Assembly (NCBI GenBank): GCA_031257105.1
Contig: JAIRPG010000054.1
Coordinates: 1-39,383, forward strand
From: Treponema sp.
GTDB taxonomy: Bacteria; Spirochaetota; Spirochaetia; Treponematales; Breznakiellaceae
Reading direction: 5' to 3'
Length of the DNA stretch: 39,383 nucleotides
This document shows, in pieces, positions 23,770 to 32,430 of the stretch. Below the pieces are notes generated by a model. That model had not been told where the DNA came from and searched no databases. It saw only the letters and a program-made list of their open reading frames with translations. Numbering within the stretch: position 1 is the stretch's first letter; every line of letters starts with the position of its first letter. The position numbers and the translations under genes are program-made.

Positions 23770-25270
23770 AGAAGCGTACCAGAAGGTCGTTGAGGCCTTT
23801 CAAAAACAGCACGGCAAAGCCCTGTATCAAGGCGCGACTATTGCGGATATTGTAGCGAAAACCGCTTTGCCCCTTCAAACCGTGCGGGAAATGGTTCCCC
23901 TTGCGGCAGATGAATACAACGCCCGGCTGGAAGTAACCGAGTCCGGGGAGATCCGCTACTCCTTTCCCCACGGGTTTACCAGCAAGTACCGGGGGTTCCG
24001 GGCGGGCCTGCGGCGGATGATGGAAAAAGTCACCAAGGGCGTCAAAATCGCCTCTGCTTGGGTTTTCAAGGTCTGGATTATGGTGATGCTGGTGGGATAT
24101 TTCGTGCTCTTTATGCTCATCGCCTTGGCATCGTTGCTTATCTCTATGGCCGCAAGCTCCTCCAGTTCCGAGAGCCGTTCCTCCAACCGGGGCGGAGGGT
24201 TTGGCGGCCTGTATCTGGCGTCCGGTATCTTCAATATGATTATCCGGATCTGGTTCTATTCTGAACTCCTTAACTCTATGGATCGATCTATGGGTCGTAT
24301 GGAGCGGCGAACCCGCCTCGCTTCCAAGCCCCAAAGTCGTCCGCTTTACAAGGCGATCTTTTCTTTCGTCTTCGGCGATGGAGACCCCAATGCGGACTGG
24401 CCCAACCGGGAACGGCAGGCGGTCATCGCCTATATCCAGGCTAACCGGGGGGTCATCGCCTTACCTGAATTCATGGCGCTCACCGGTCTCTCCGCTCAGG
24501 CGGCGGAGGAGCGGATATGCGGTTATTGCGCCGAATTCGGAGGACTCCCGGAGGCCACCGAAGAAGGAACCGTGGTCTACCGCTTCGACGCATTGCTGCT
24601 TCGGGCAGAGGAGCGGGATCGCTCCTTCCCAGGGCTTTCGGCGCCCATCAAGCGGCTTAAGCCTTTTTCGTCTAATCCTGCAAAAATGAACGGCTGGTTC
24701 AGCGTGATCAACGGGGTAAACCTCCTCTTTGGGGGTTACTTCCTCTTTAACGCACTGGGAACCGGGGCGATTCTTACCCAGGCCCATTTTAACGCGGCTT
24801 CCCGAATCTACGGGATAACGTATCTCCTCCTGAGTCAATTGTTTGCCAACCCCCTGCCGGTGATTACCGTAGGTCTGGGTTTGACGCCGTTGCTCTTTTC
24901 CCTTCTCTTCTGGCTCATTCCATGCCTCCGCTACTTGGGTACCAGGAAGGACAATGAAGGGATCAAGATGGAAAATCTACGAAAAGACGGGTTTAACCGG
25001 ATATGGAATACCCCTTTGGCGTTCAAGGCCGCCGATATTAACCCCAAGGCGGTAGAATGTAAGCCCTCCAAACTGGATGCCGCTAAGGAGCGGATCATCA
25101 AAGAACTGGGCGTCTACTCGTCCCCGGAGGTCGAGATCGATCAGCAGGGGGAAACAGTCTACTCCTTTGGGGAACTTGAGCGGGAACGGCGGGCGCTGGA
25201 ACGGTACCGTTCAGGCATCGATCCTAACGCTTCTCATCTAGGGGCCACGATCTTCGATAGCGGGGCTTAA
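23747..25270 (+). CDS. Unrecognised membrane protein with three winged-helix-like modules
   Basis: Protein of 507 residues of a family I do not recognise. Three similar modules each end in a Gly...Tyr-x-Phe strand: ESGEIRYSF (65-73), EEGTVVYRF (272-280) and QQGETVYSF (466-474). The first two are preceded by helix-turn-helix-like stretches (ATIADIVAKTALPLQTVREMV; GVIALPEFMALTGLSAQAAEERI). Between them are membrane segments at about 103-135, 155-175, and 315-395, plus a Ser/Gly-rich linker (137-155). The layout suggests cytoplasmic winged-helix domains anchored to the membrane. Co-transcribed with the Rrf2 regulator, which may control it or sense for it. GAGGAG lies ahead of the ATG. Its stop codon interlocks with that of dinG. 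Confidence 0.8.
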   Translation: MKREIRDREAYQKVVEAFQKQHGKALYQGATIADIVAKTALPLQTVREMVPLAADEYNARLEVTESGEIRYSFPHGFTSKYRGFRAGLRRMMEKVTKGVKIASAWVFKVWIMVMLVGYFVLFMLIALASLLISMAASSSSSESRSSNRGGGFGGLYLASGIFNMIIRIWFYSELLNSMDRSMGRMERRTRLASKPQSRPLYKAIFSFVFGDGDPNADWPNRERQAVIAYIQANRGVIALPEFMALTGLSAQAAEERICGYCAEFGGLPEATEEGTVVYRFDALLLRAEERDRSFPGLSAPIKRLKPFSSNPAKMNGWFSVINGVNLLFGGYFLFNALGTGAILTQAHFNAASRIYGITYLLLSQLFANPLPVITVGLGLTPLLFSLLFWLIPCLRYLGTRKDNEGIKMENLRKDGFNRIWNTPLAFKAADINPKAVECKPSKLDAAKERIIKELGVYSSPEVEIDQQGETVYSFGELERERRALERYRSGIDPNASHLGATIFDSGA

Positions 25271-27774
25271 GGGAAAAGGAACCGGTCAACTTCTCCTAGA
25301 ACGGCGGCAAATTCGGCAAAAGTGGTTCTGGTTTCCGGGAGAGATCGCAGAAAGTATTCCCCATAGCGCTTACGGAGGACTCTGCCATCCAGAACCGCCA
25401 CCACCCCGTGATCGCTGGAGCGGCGCATAAGCCGGCCAAAACCTTGTTTAAATTTCATCACCGCTTCTGGAAGGGAGAGTTCCATAAAAGCCCTACCGCC
25501 TCGCTTCTCCAAGGCTTCACAACGGGCCTCGAATACCGGATCGTTAGGCGCTCTGAAGGGGAGCCGGCAGAGAATCACGAGCCTGAGGGTGTTTCCCGGG
25601 GCATCTACCCCCTCCCAAAAAGAATCCGTCGCGAAAAGTACGCTGGTTTCATCGGTTAGAAAGGACGCAAGGAGCCGGCTTCGGTCATCATCCCCCTGCT
25701 TGAGGCAGCGGATCCCCTGCGTTTCCAAGACCGGAGCCGCAATAGCGTAGGCGCTCCGTAGGGCGTCGTAGGAGGTAAAAAGGATCAGAGCGGAGCCGCC
25801 TGCGGTTTTCACCAAATGGAGTACCGCTTGATCAACAAAGCCCCGGTAACTTTCTTCGTCCGGTAGAGGCGCATCCTGAGGAACAGCCAAAAGTACCGAC
25901 CGGGCGTAGGGAAAGGGCGATGGGAACTGCCCGGTACGGGGTTCCCTGACGGCGTCATCCAGAAGCGCCTGACCAAAGCCGGAACGGCCGCTCCAGTAGG
26001 CAAAAGAATCCGCCACCGTGAGTGTCGCGGAAACGCAGATCACCGTCTTGTTTGGCTCAAAGAGAGCCTCTCTCAGCGAGGGAGCCACATCGATAGGAGT
26101 AACAAAGAATTGAACCCAGTCTCTGCGAGAATTTTCACCGGTGTTTCCGCCGGAAGTTCCGCCGGAAGTGTTTCGTTCTCGGTGGTGTTCAAGCCACATG
26201 ACTTCCCCTGTCCGTTTTTGGTACTCCACAAAGGCGGTGCAAACGGTTCCTATTGCCTCAAACCGCCTCAGAATACCCTTCACCTCCCACACGGTAGGAT
26301 CATCGGCTTTATCAGGGTGGACGTTTTCCAACGCTTCCCGGATGATCTCCGCAAGAGAGGAGATGCCCTTGCGGAGATCCAGCAGTGGAGGGATCAATAC
26401 CGCAGCGATACGCTCCTCCTTGGACGCAACAAGCCGGAAAGCTCCCTCGGCGGCGCAGAATTCCAAGGCCGCGCTGTCTAAAACATCGGCGTAATCCCGT
26501 ATCTTCCGGATCATTTCCGCTGCGGCGTCAACCAAGACATCGCCGCTCAGAGCGCTCGCGCCCCCAATCAGAGGGGCCAAACGCAGGAGGAGTCCCATCT
26601 GCTTCATCCGGCGCTTCCGATAGAGGCGGCCCATTTGACGGTAGATTCCCAGGCGGCTAAAATCATGGGAAAAGAAAGAGGTGGCCGCCCCCTCTATCGT
26701 ATGGGCCTCATCGAGGATTACCCTCGTATAAGGGGGCAACACCACGGTGTTGTCGTAACCGGCGCCGCTCTGCCGGGCCGACAGATCCGCAAACAAGAGG
26801 TGATGGTTTACCACTAAAAGCCGGGCGTCGGCGCACTCCTTCCGCAAAAGCATAACAAAGCAGCGATCCCGTTCAGGGCAGCGCATCCCCATGCAAAGAT
26901 CAGCCTCGGAACAGATTCGCGCCCAGCTTGTTTCTGTAGGCATAAAAGGCAGATCTGAACGCGCCCCCGTCTTGGTGGTCTCTGTCCAGCGGGCAATGGA
27001 GTCGATCTCCTCGTTTTCCTCTTCGTCCAGAGAAGGCTCCCGGAGGGCATCGTCCAGCCGGCGCCGGCAAAGGTAGTTTCCCCGTCCCTTGATCAATACC
27101 GCCTTGATCTTCTTGTTCAGCGCCGCCGTCACCAAAGGGATATCCTTCTCGAAAAGTTGCTGTTGGAGGGTTATGGTGGCGGTGGAGATGACAATTCGCT
27201 CGTCGTTATCCAGCGCCCAACTCACCGCAGGCAGGAGGTAGGCGAAAGATTTTCCCACACCGGTTCCCGCTTCGGCGGCTATATGGGTATCTTCGTTGAA
27301 CCCCCTGATGATGAGCCGCATCAGATTGAGTTGCGAGGGACGGCTCTCGTAAGCGGGAAGCCGCCGGGCAATGGCCCCCCCTTCCTCCAGAGCGGCGCAG
27401 ATACGCTCCGCATCCAAGACTTTCCGGGGTTTCCGGCGAACCGGCTCGGCTACCACATAGACCTGACCAACGGGGTTATCTACAATATAAGACCCCGCGC
27501 CATTTTCCGCAGCCCGTGAGGCAATGATCAAATCGTTATCACTGGGGGTAAGGAAACCTGAAGGGTGGTTATGGAGCAGTACATCGGCCTCTTCCACCCC
27601 TTCGGAGCGGGCGAGAACCGCAGCCTCGTTACCCCGCGCCCGTACCGTTATCCGATCTACCAGGCCTTTCTCGTTCAGAAAACCCAGGGCAAAAATTTCG
27701 TTTCCCCCGGCTTCCAGAATCTCCGCTCTGAGCGCTTCAATAACCTCTTCAGATAACCGTTTTATCGCTTTCAA
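25267..27774 (-). CDS. dinG: RadC/JAMM-DinG fusion helicase
   Basis: Protein of 835 residues. Residues 1 to about 115 form a RadC-type JAMM domain with Glu26 and H68-x-H70-x7-S78-xx-D81 (HNHPSGFLTPSDND), the full metal-binding set. The remainder is a DinG/XPD-type superfamily 2 helicase: Walker A GTGVGKS (170-176), Cys residues of an Fe-S cluster (YLCRRR, ICSEADLC, MRCPERDRC), DEAH, SFWEGVDAPG and QGFGRLMRR. DinG removes R-loops and unwinds damaged or structured DNA. Firmicute DinGs may carry an exonuclease at this end; a JAMM domain is unusual. A Thr-Ser-Gly-Gly repeat linker (DNA repeats at 26145-26168) sits between helicase parts. TTG start without visible Shine-Dalgarno, 30 bases after the V-ATPase F gene. 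Confidence 0.93.
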   Translation of the reverse strand: MKAIKRLSEEVIEALRAEILEAGGNEIFALGFLNEKGLVDRITVRARGNEAAVLARSEGVEEADVLLHNHPSGFLTPSDNDLIIASRAAENGAGSYIVDNPVGQVYVVAEPVRRKPRKVLDAERICAALEEGGAIARRLPAYESRPSQLNLMRLIIRGFNEDTHIAAEAGTGVGKSFAYLLPAVSWALDNDERIVISTATITLQQQLFEKDIPLVTAALNKKIKAVLIKGRGNYLCRRRLDDALREPSLDEEENEEIDSIARWTETTKTGARSDLPFMPTETSWARICSEADLCMGMRCPERDRCFVMLLRKECADARLLVVNHHLLFADLSARQSGAGYDNTVVLPPYTRVILDEAHTIEGAATSFFSHDFSRLGIYRQMGRLYRKRRMKQMGLLLRLAPLIGGASALSGDVLVDAAAEMIRKIRDYADVLDSAALEFCAAEGAFRLVASKEERIAAVLIPPLLDLRKGISSLAEIIREALENVHPDKADDPTVWEVKGILRRFEAIGTVCTAFVEYQKRTGEVMWLEHHRERNTSGGTSGGNTGENSRRDWVQFFVTPIDVAPSLREALFEPNKTVICVSATLTVADSFAYWSGRSGFGQALLDDAVREPRTGQFPSPFPYARSVLLAVPQDAPLPDEESYRGFVDQAVLHLVKTAGGSALILFTSYDALRSAYAIAAPVLETQGIRCLKQGDDDRSRLLASFLTDETSVLFATDSFWEGVDAPGNTLRLVILCRLPFRAPNDPVFEARCEALEKRGGRAFMELSLPEAVMKFKQGFGRLMRRSSDHGVVAVLDGRVLRKRYGEYFLRSLPETRTTFAEFAAVLGEVDRFLFP
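26145..26168 (-). repeat. Two 12-bp palindromic repeats inside dinG
   Basis: Units 26145-26156 and 26157-26168 are identical, TTCCGCCGGAAG on the plus strand. Each contains the inverted repeat TTCCG-C-CGGAA. The array is in frame and encodes Thr-Ser-Gly-Gly twice in a linker. Confidence 0.85.
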
Positions 27775-27804
27775 GGTTCAACCGATATACCCGTACCGAA
27801 GAGG

Positions 27805-28146
27805 CTATACGCGGATCCCAATGGCTTCCCTGATAGAGTCCACTAAACTCTTACGGCCTTCAAGTCTCCCCAGAATTCCGGGAATCTCTACCACCAAGGG
27901 ATAACGACCGGAAAGCTGCCAATCGGTCAGCAACGTTCCCAGCCAATCGGCGGCCTCCTCGGTTATTATCAGCACCCGAAAGTGTTCCAGGGTAGGCATC
28001 ACCGCCGCTGCGGTCTCGTCCCAGCCGCGCGTTATCCGCTGAAACTCCTGCCGAGCCTCGTCCGCATTCAGCACCGCTTTACCGTTTATCCCAACAAAAC
28101 GGAAAGCGGTTACCAGCTCAGGATCACCGATAAAGTAATAATCCAC
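27805..28146 (-). CDS. ntpG: V-type ATPase subunit F
   Basis: Central-stalk subunit F of the V/A-type ATPase, 113 residues. The N-terminus MDYYFIGDPELVTAFRFVGI is the family signature (COG1436), and VLIITEEAAD and PLVVEIPG follow, as expected. It sits four bases after the K subunit gene. In E. hirae this subunit is called NtpG. Here it is the last ATPase gene before dinG. Confidence 0.94.
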   Translation of the reverse strand: MDYYFIGDPELVTAFRFVGINGKAVLNADEARQEFQRITRGWDETAAAVMPTLEHFRVLIITEEAADWLGTLLTDWQLSGRYPLVVEIPGILGRLEGRKSLVDSIREAIGIRV

Positions 28147-28150
28147 CGCG

Positions 28151-28456
28151 CTAGAAAATCAGAATCAAGAGGGCCACCAGGAAGCCCCAGAGACAGATCC
28201 CTTCGGCGAGACCCGCATAAGGCAGGGCCTTACCGGAAAGCTCAGGATTTTCGCTCATGGCGCCCATGGCTGCGGCGCCGATCTGACCTACGGCGATTCC
28301 ACCGGCAATACAGGACAGCCCCACTGCCAAAGCCGCCGCGATATACTTCCATACCGCAGTTCCCTCAGCCGAGGCGCCGGCTTCAGCTCCTTGAGCAAAT
28401 ACCGCCATGCCCAAAACCATCAGCGTAATACTCAGAAAGATCACTTTGCTTCTCAT
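28151..28456 (-). CDS. ntpK: V-type ATPase subunit K (rotor ring) with signal peptide
   Basis: Membrane rotor subunit, 101 residues. A signal-peptide-like leader (residues 1-22, ending VFAQG) precedes a two-helix hairpin: helix 1 with Gln58 (AVGQIGAA) and helix 2 with the ion-binding Glu85 (GLAEGICLW). Many NtpK proteins are four-helix duplicated forms; this is the single-hairpin type. Gln in helix 1 plus Glu in helix 2 is a combination seen in Na+-binding rotors, so Na+ coupling is possible. AGGAGG directly upstream confirms that the leader is translated. Confidence 0.95.
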   Translation of the reverse strand: MRSKVIFLSITLMVLGMAVFAQGAEAGASAEGTAVWKYIAAALAVGLSCIAGGIAVGQIGAAAMGAMSENPELSGKALPYAGLAEGICLWGFLVALLILIF

Positions 28457-28466
28457 TTTATTCCTC

Positions 28467-30590
28467 CTATTTCTTTCTGAACCGGAAGGGAGAAAATTCT
28501 ACTCCCGTTTCAGTAAAAAATTTGCTGAAAAATTCATAGTACTGTAATCGTACTACCTGGATAGCGACAATCATTCCTTCCAAAAGGATGATCACGGTAT
28601 TGCCGAAAACCATAATCACCAGGGCAAAGAGAGAGCCCGCCGGTAGTTTTGCTACCATCCCCGAAAGGGTAAAGACAATAAATGAAAGTACCGCATGAGA
28701 CAGAGCAAAGGCCCCTACCCGGAGGAAACTAACCGTATTGGAAATATAAGTGGAAACGGTTTCTAGAATTTCTACGAAACCTTCCATTATGAATACCAAG
28801 AGGCCGTGTTCCAGCACCGGGCGTTCCCCCGAAATAAAGCGCCAGATGGCGGGGCCAAAGAAAATGGCCACTATGGGAGCAATTAGACCCGCCAGATCAA
28901 GCCAGACGAAGCGTCCCCCCGCAATGATCCTGATGGCAATAAAGAGAGCGTACCAGAAAAGAAATAACCCCGAAAGCCCAGTCTTGGAAAAGAACGCCTT
29001 TTCGTAGTTTTTCAAGCCGTATTGATTTATCACGTTCACCAAAAGGCCGATAGAATTCAGCGCCACGCCAACAGCCACGGTAAACCCGAAAAAATAGAAG
29101 AGTCGAGCGATATTCCCTTTTTCCGGCATAAGATGCAGTATCCGTTCCGCCGGTTCCAACAGTTCGCCTCCGGGCCCGGTAAGGTGGAGCAGTCTGATGA
29201 AGAAGCCGGTCACCGCCCTCGTGAGCCCCGTAAGGAGTTCCTCATTGGCAAAGACTGAACCGGTAAAGAGCCCCATAACCATTGACGAGATCCCAACCGC
29301 AATGAGCGGAGAAGAGTACCCTCGTAATTTCGCCAGAGCTTTGAGCCCAAGCCGGGTTCCCCGTTTTCCCGTGAGGAGTCCCAGGAGAAGCAGAACCATA
29401 CCCTGGCCCAGATCCCCAAACATAATCCCAAATAAAATAGTAAAGAAAAAAGCTACAAACGGCGTGGGATCGATAGTACCATAGAGCGGGGCGCCGTATG
29501 AAAAAACCACTCCCTCAAAGCCCTTTACAAAACCGCCATGTTCCAGAGAAACCGGAACCTTCTCCCGCCCTTCCTGAATCTTCGATAGTTCTTCGGGGTT
29601 ATAAGCCCGCACGGCTACTCTGCCCTCTGTAAGCTCTCCCAGTTCTTTCACCAGTCCCCGAACCGTATCCGCCGGCACCCAACCGGAGAGGACATATACG
29701 CTTTGGGTAGCCCGCAACCGGCTTTTAAGGGCTTCCACCTGGGAAGCCATAAGGTAGGAAGCCGCTAAATTCCGCAATACAGCCCCATAGGTTCCCCGTA
29801 GTTTTTCTTTCTCCGTACCTATTACTTCCAAATCACGGTTCAGGATGCCGAGCCGTTCATCCAGACCTGAAAGGATTTCTTTGGGAACTCCCGTATAGTC
29901 CTCTGGAATGGTGATAGGCGCAAAATCCAGCTTTTTAAGCTCTGAATCTAACGCAAAGCGGCCCTTACGGGATGCGGCCATCAAAAAACGGTCTCCCGGC
30001 ATACCCGGCGCGCCGCTTCCGAGGGGGACAATCACCGCCCGATCGGCAAGGCGTTCCCGCAGTTCCACCTGCTTTCGAGGCTCCAGGCGGCCCACCCGTA
30101 GGGTTAAATAGGAAAGCTGATCCAGATCGGCGAAACGGGCGTTAAGGTTTTCAAATGCGCGGGCTTCGCTCAATGTTTCCTCTACCCGCCGTTTTTCCAC
30201 GCCGATTTCATTTTCCCGCCGGCTCAACGCCCCCAGGGCCGAATCGATCTGGTTGACCAGAGCTTCCTCGCGCTCACCGGGAAGCCGCGTTGCGTCTTCA
30301 CACTCGATGGGAAGTTCTACCCCCAGATAACCGGCGTTATGTTGTACTTTGTCGAGGTTTGAACGGATCCGCGCTTCCTCTCCCTCTATAAGAGGCTTGA
30401 TTTGACCTGCCCCGGAAGGGCTGCCGAAAGCCGGCCCGGTATCCACATTGTCTTGAACGCCTTCTTGGAGCGAAGGGGTTTCGTTGGAAATGTGCATCAC
30501 CGCCCGCCGGCCCAAAAACTCGATTACCCGATCCGCATCCCGAGCGAGAATCGTCATCTCTACATGCTTCATCTTCCGAGGACGTATCAT
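28467..30590 (-). CDS. ntpI: V-type ATPase subunit I
   Basis: Membrane stator subunit (a-subunit equivalent), 707 residues from MIRPRKMKHVEMTIL at 30590. The start is set by ATGA overlap with subunit C; a longer frame to 30806 only overlaps that gene. The N-terminal half is a coiled-coil cytoplasmic arm (about 90-330), the C-terminal half has seven or eight membrane helices, with FGIMFGDLGQGMVLLLLG and a terminal helix rich in functional residues (SNTVSFLRVGAFALSHA) holding the Arg needed for ion transfer. Confidence 0.95.
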   Translation of the reverse strand: MIRPRKMKHVEMTILARDADRVIEFLGRRAVMHISNETPSLQEGVQDNVDTGPAFGSPSGAGQIKPLIEGEEARIRSNLDKVQHNAGYLGVELPIECEDATRLPGEREEALVNQIDSALGALSRRENEIGVEKRRVEETLSEARAFENLNARFADLDQLSYLTLRVGRLEPRKQVELRERLADRAVIVPLGSGAPGMPGDRFLMAASRKGRFALDSELKKLDFAPITIPEDYTGVPKEILSGLDERLGILNRDLEVIGTEKEKLRGTYGAVLRNLAASYLMASQVEALKSRLRATQSVYVLSGWVPADTVRGLVKELGELTEGRVAVRAYNPEELSKIQEGREKVPVSLEHGGFVKGFEGVVFSYGAPLYGTIDPTPFVAFFFTILFGIMFGDLGQGMVLLLLGLLTGKRGTRLGLKALAKLRGYSSPLIAVGISSMVMGLFTGSVFANEELLTGLTRAVTGFFIRLLHLTGPGGELLEPAERILHLMPEKGNIARLFYFFGFTVAVGVALNSIGLLVNVINQYGLKNYEKAFFSKTGLSGLFLFWYALFIAIRIIAGGRFVWLDLAGLIAPIVAIFFGPAIWRFISGERPVLEHGLLVFIMEGFVEILETVSTYISNTVSFLRVGAFALSHAVLSFIVFTLSGMVAKLPAGSLFALVIMVFGNTVIILLEGMIVAIQVVRLQYYEFFSKFFTETGVEFSPFRFRKK

Positions 30591-31618
30591 GATTGGAACT
30601 CCATGAGCGCGAAAATATCCCCACCGGGAAGCCCGAGCCCCAGCCCTTCCGCGACACTGGTAAGAAGATCTTCTTCGAACTGCTTGAGCTTGATAAAACA
30701 ACAGGCGGTATCCAGAGAAAAGGGCCGACGACGGAAAAAAGTCCTCGTGAGACGGTACAGGTACTGTGAGGCGGCGTTTTGAAAATACCGGGGATCCAAC
30801 CGCCAACCTTCCGAATCGCGGTTGAGCATATTAACGCGCTTCCACTTTGACCAAGCGGCCCGGTTATCTAACGGCAATTTCAGCGAAGCCAAAGCGTCGT
30901 CCAGAAAACTTTTCCCCTCATAGCGCTTTTCGCGCCCTTTGCCAATCTCAGGGGATACAAGGCGAGCGCAGACCTCATCGGGATTCATTCCATAATACGT
31001 CCGCAACCTCAGCGCCCAGATGGAATTCCTCAAGGAGATTTCCTCTCCAAGAATCTTCCCGATTCCTTCACGATCGCGCCGGGGCAGAGAAATAAGGGCA
31101 TCCCACAGGCGCGTATAGTAATAGCGATCCAGCTTGGTTTGTATTTCGATTTCACCGGCGCTTTTCACATTCTCCCCAATATCCCGCAACAGAAACTCAA
31201 ATTCAGTCGCCTTGAGCATCGCGGCAAGGTCGGGGTAGGCTTGAAATTTGACCCGCTGGAAAGGCCCCAAATCGGTAAAGTCAGGTATCTTAGACTCCCC
31301 CTCCCCCAGGGAACGGAGGGCGCCCTTGAGATCGGCGTACTCATAGCTCCGCAAAAGCTCCTCCAGCAGGCGGGGCGGTTTGGCAAAAGAACCTATCAGG
31401 GTAATGATCTGCTTTACCGTCCTGTCTATGATGCGCCGTTCAAGGTCTACCAGAAGTTCCCGCTCGGGAAGCTCGCGCCCCCCCGGAAAAACCAGCCGAT
31501 CCAGGTCGGCAAGCCGGGAGAGCCCGCTCAACCGGGAAAGCCGTTTACCTACAAAGGATTTCCCGATAATGCCGCATGCTTTGGCATATACATAGGCTCG
31601 CTCCCCCGATTTCAGCAT
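30587..31618 (-). CDS. ntpC: V-type ATPase subunit C
   Basis: Peripheral subunit that connects the membrane rotor to the central stalk (archaeal C / eukaryotic d), 343 residues. Repeated helical YVYAKACG..., YEYADLKGALRS and LRLRTYYGM segments, and the C-terminal TSVAEGLGLGLPGGDIFALMEF are consistent with COG1527. I start at the ATG 31618 because GGGGAGG lies nine bases upstream; an in-frame TTG at 31636 has that sequence inside it. ATGA overlap with subunit I. Confidence 0.92.
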   Translation of the reverse strand: MLKSGERAYVYAKACGIIGKSFVGKRLSRLSGLSRLADLDRLVFPGGRELPERELLVDLERRIIDRTVKQIITLIGSFAKPPRLLEELLRSYEYADLKGALRSLGEGESKIPDFTDLGPFQRVKFQAYPDLAAMLKATEFEFLLRDIGENVKSAGEIEIQTKLDRYYYTRLWDALISLPRRDREGIGKILGEEISLRNSIWALRLRTYYGMNPDEVCARLVSPEIGKGREKRYEGKSFLDDALASLKLPLDNRAAWSKWKRVNMLNRDSEGWRLDPRYFQNAASQYLYRLTRTFFRRRPFSLDTACCFIKLKQFEEDLLTSVAEGLGLGLPGGDIFALMEFQS

Positions 31619-31619
31619 C

Positions 31620-31928
31620 CTATTGAACCTCCCCAAGGAACCGATCGAGGAGCCGGCAAAAACTACCGGTATCCACCGGTATGGCGTTCAATCTTTGCCG
31701 GTATGTATCAAGCTGAGCATCGTAATCCGCCCGGCTCCGGGCAACCTGTTCTTCAAAACGCGCGTTCAATGCCGCGGCTTCCTGTCCATACCGTTCCTCG
31801 TAGGCTGTACGGCAAATCTTTTCATTCTCTGTTAGCCGCCTGTCCGCCTCGGCCTGGGCATCGCGCACCAACGCCGCCGCCGAAGCCTCAACCTCTAATA
31901 AATGCCGCAGTACATCCTGTTCGTCCAT
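31620..31928 (-). CDS. V-type ATPase stalk subunit, G/H-like coiled coil
   Basis: Protein of 102 residues, almost entirely charged helix (LLEVEASAAALVRDAQAEADRRL and onwards), consistent with the peripheral-stalk G/H subunit (NtpF of E. hirae). Its partner subunit E is not present nearby. It is the first ATPase gene of the run and ends one base before the subunit C ATG. The family call rests on position and coiled-coil character rather than specific motifs. Confidence 0.8.
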   Translation of the reverse strand: MDEQDVLRHLLEVEASAAALVRDAQAEADRRLTENEKICRTAYEERYGQEAAALNARFEEQVARSRADYDAQLDTYRQRLNAIPVDTGSFCRLLDRFLGEVQ

Positions 31929-31940
31929 GGTGAACCTACT

Positions 31941-32414
31941 TTACGTTATAGAAGCAAGTATGTCTTCGTACTTTCTGATGATCTCGTAAGCGCTCTGAGC
32001 ATCATTTTGGGCAAGAAGCTCCGTATAAAACTGGGGATTATCCAGCAGCTCCGCCAGCGCCTTCAGAACCCGTAAATGGCTTTCCGCATCCGTTTCTGGA
32101 ATAATGAGCATGAAAACCAAGTAAACCGGCTTCCCGTCTAGAGCCTCATAGTCAATACCCTTCTTAGAAACACCCAAAATACCGGAAATTTCACCTATGG
32201 AGTTGATTTTTCCATGAGGAATAGCGATACCCTGCTGGATCCCCGTGGACATCTTGGCTTCCCGCCGCCTTACCGCCTCCAGAAGCTCATCCCGAGCCTT
32301 GCTATGCGTAACCTGGCAGTACAGATCCACCAGTTCTTCAAAAACCTCTTCCTTATCTTCCGCGTCCAGCCCAACTTTGATGCATTTTGGTGAAAAAATT
32401 TCGCTTAGGAGCAT
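31941..32414 (-). CDS. PTS EIIA (fructose/nitrogen type, PtsN-like)
   Basis: Phosphotransferase-system EIIA domain of 157 residues from MLLSEIFSPK. The phosphorylated His67 lies in GIAIPHGK, and VFMLIIPE plus HLRVLKALAELL complete the Mannitol/Fru EIIA pattern. With no permease in the window it is probably a regulatory EIIA-Ntr. The longer frame to 32546 runs into the secG repeat region and is rejected. It lies between secG and V-ATPase genes in one run, a spot that suggests co-regulation of energy metabolism, as inference. Confidence 0.93.
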   Translation of the reverse strand: MLLSEIFSPKCIKVGLDAEDKEEVFEELVDLYCQVTHSKARDELLEAVRRREAKMSTGIQQGIAIPHGKINSIGEISGILGVSKKGIDYEALDGKPVYLVFMLIIPETDAESHLRVLKALAELLDNPQFYTELLAQNDAQSAYEIIRKYEDILASIT

Positions 32415-32430
32415 CCCAACCCCCGTCCGG

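Noticed and set aside
30591-30806. 72-residue N-terminal extension of V-ATPase subunit I
   Set aside because: It overlaps subunit C; the ATGA junction at 30587-30590 and family length favour the shorter form.
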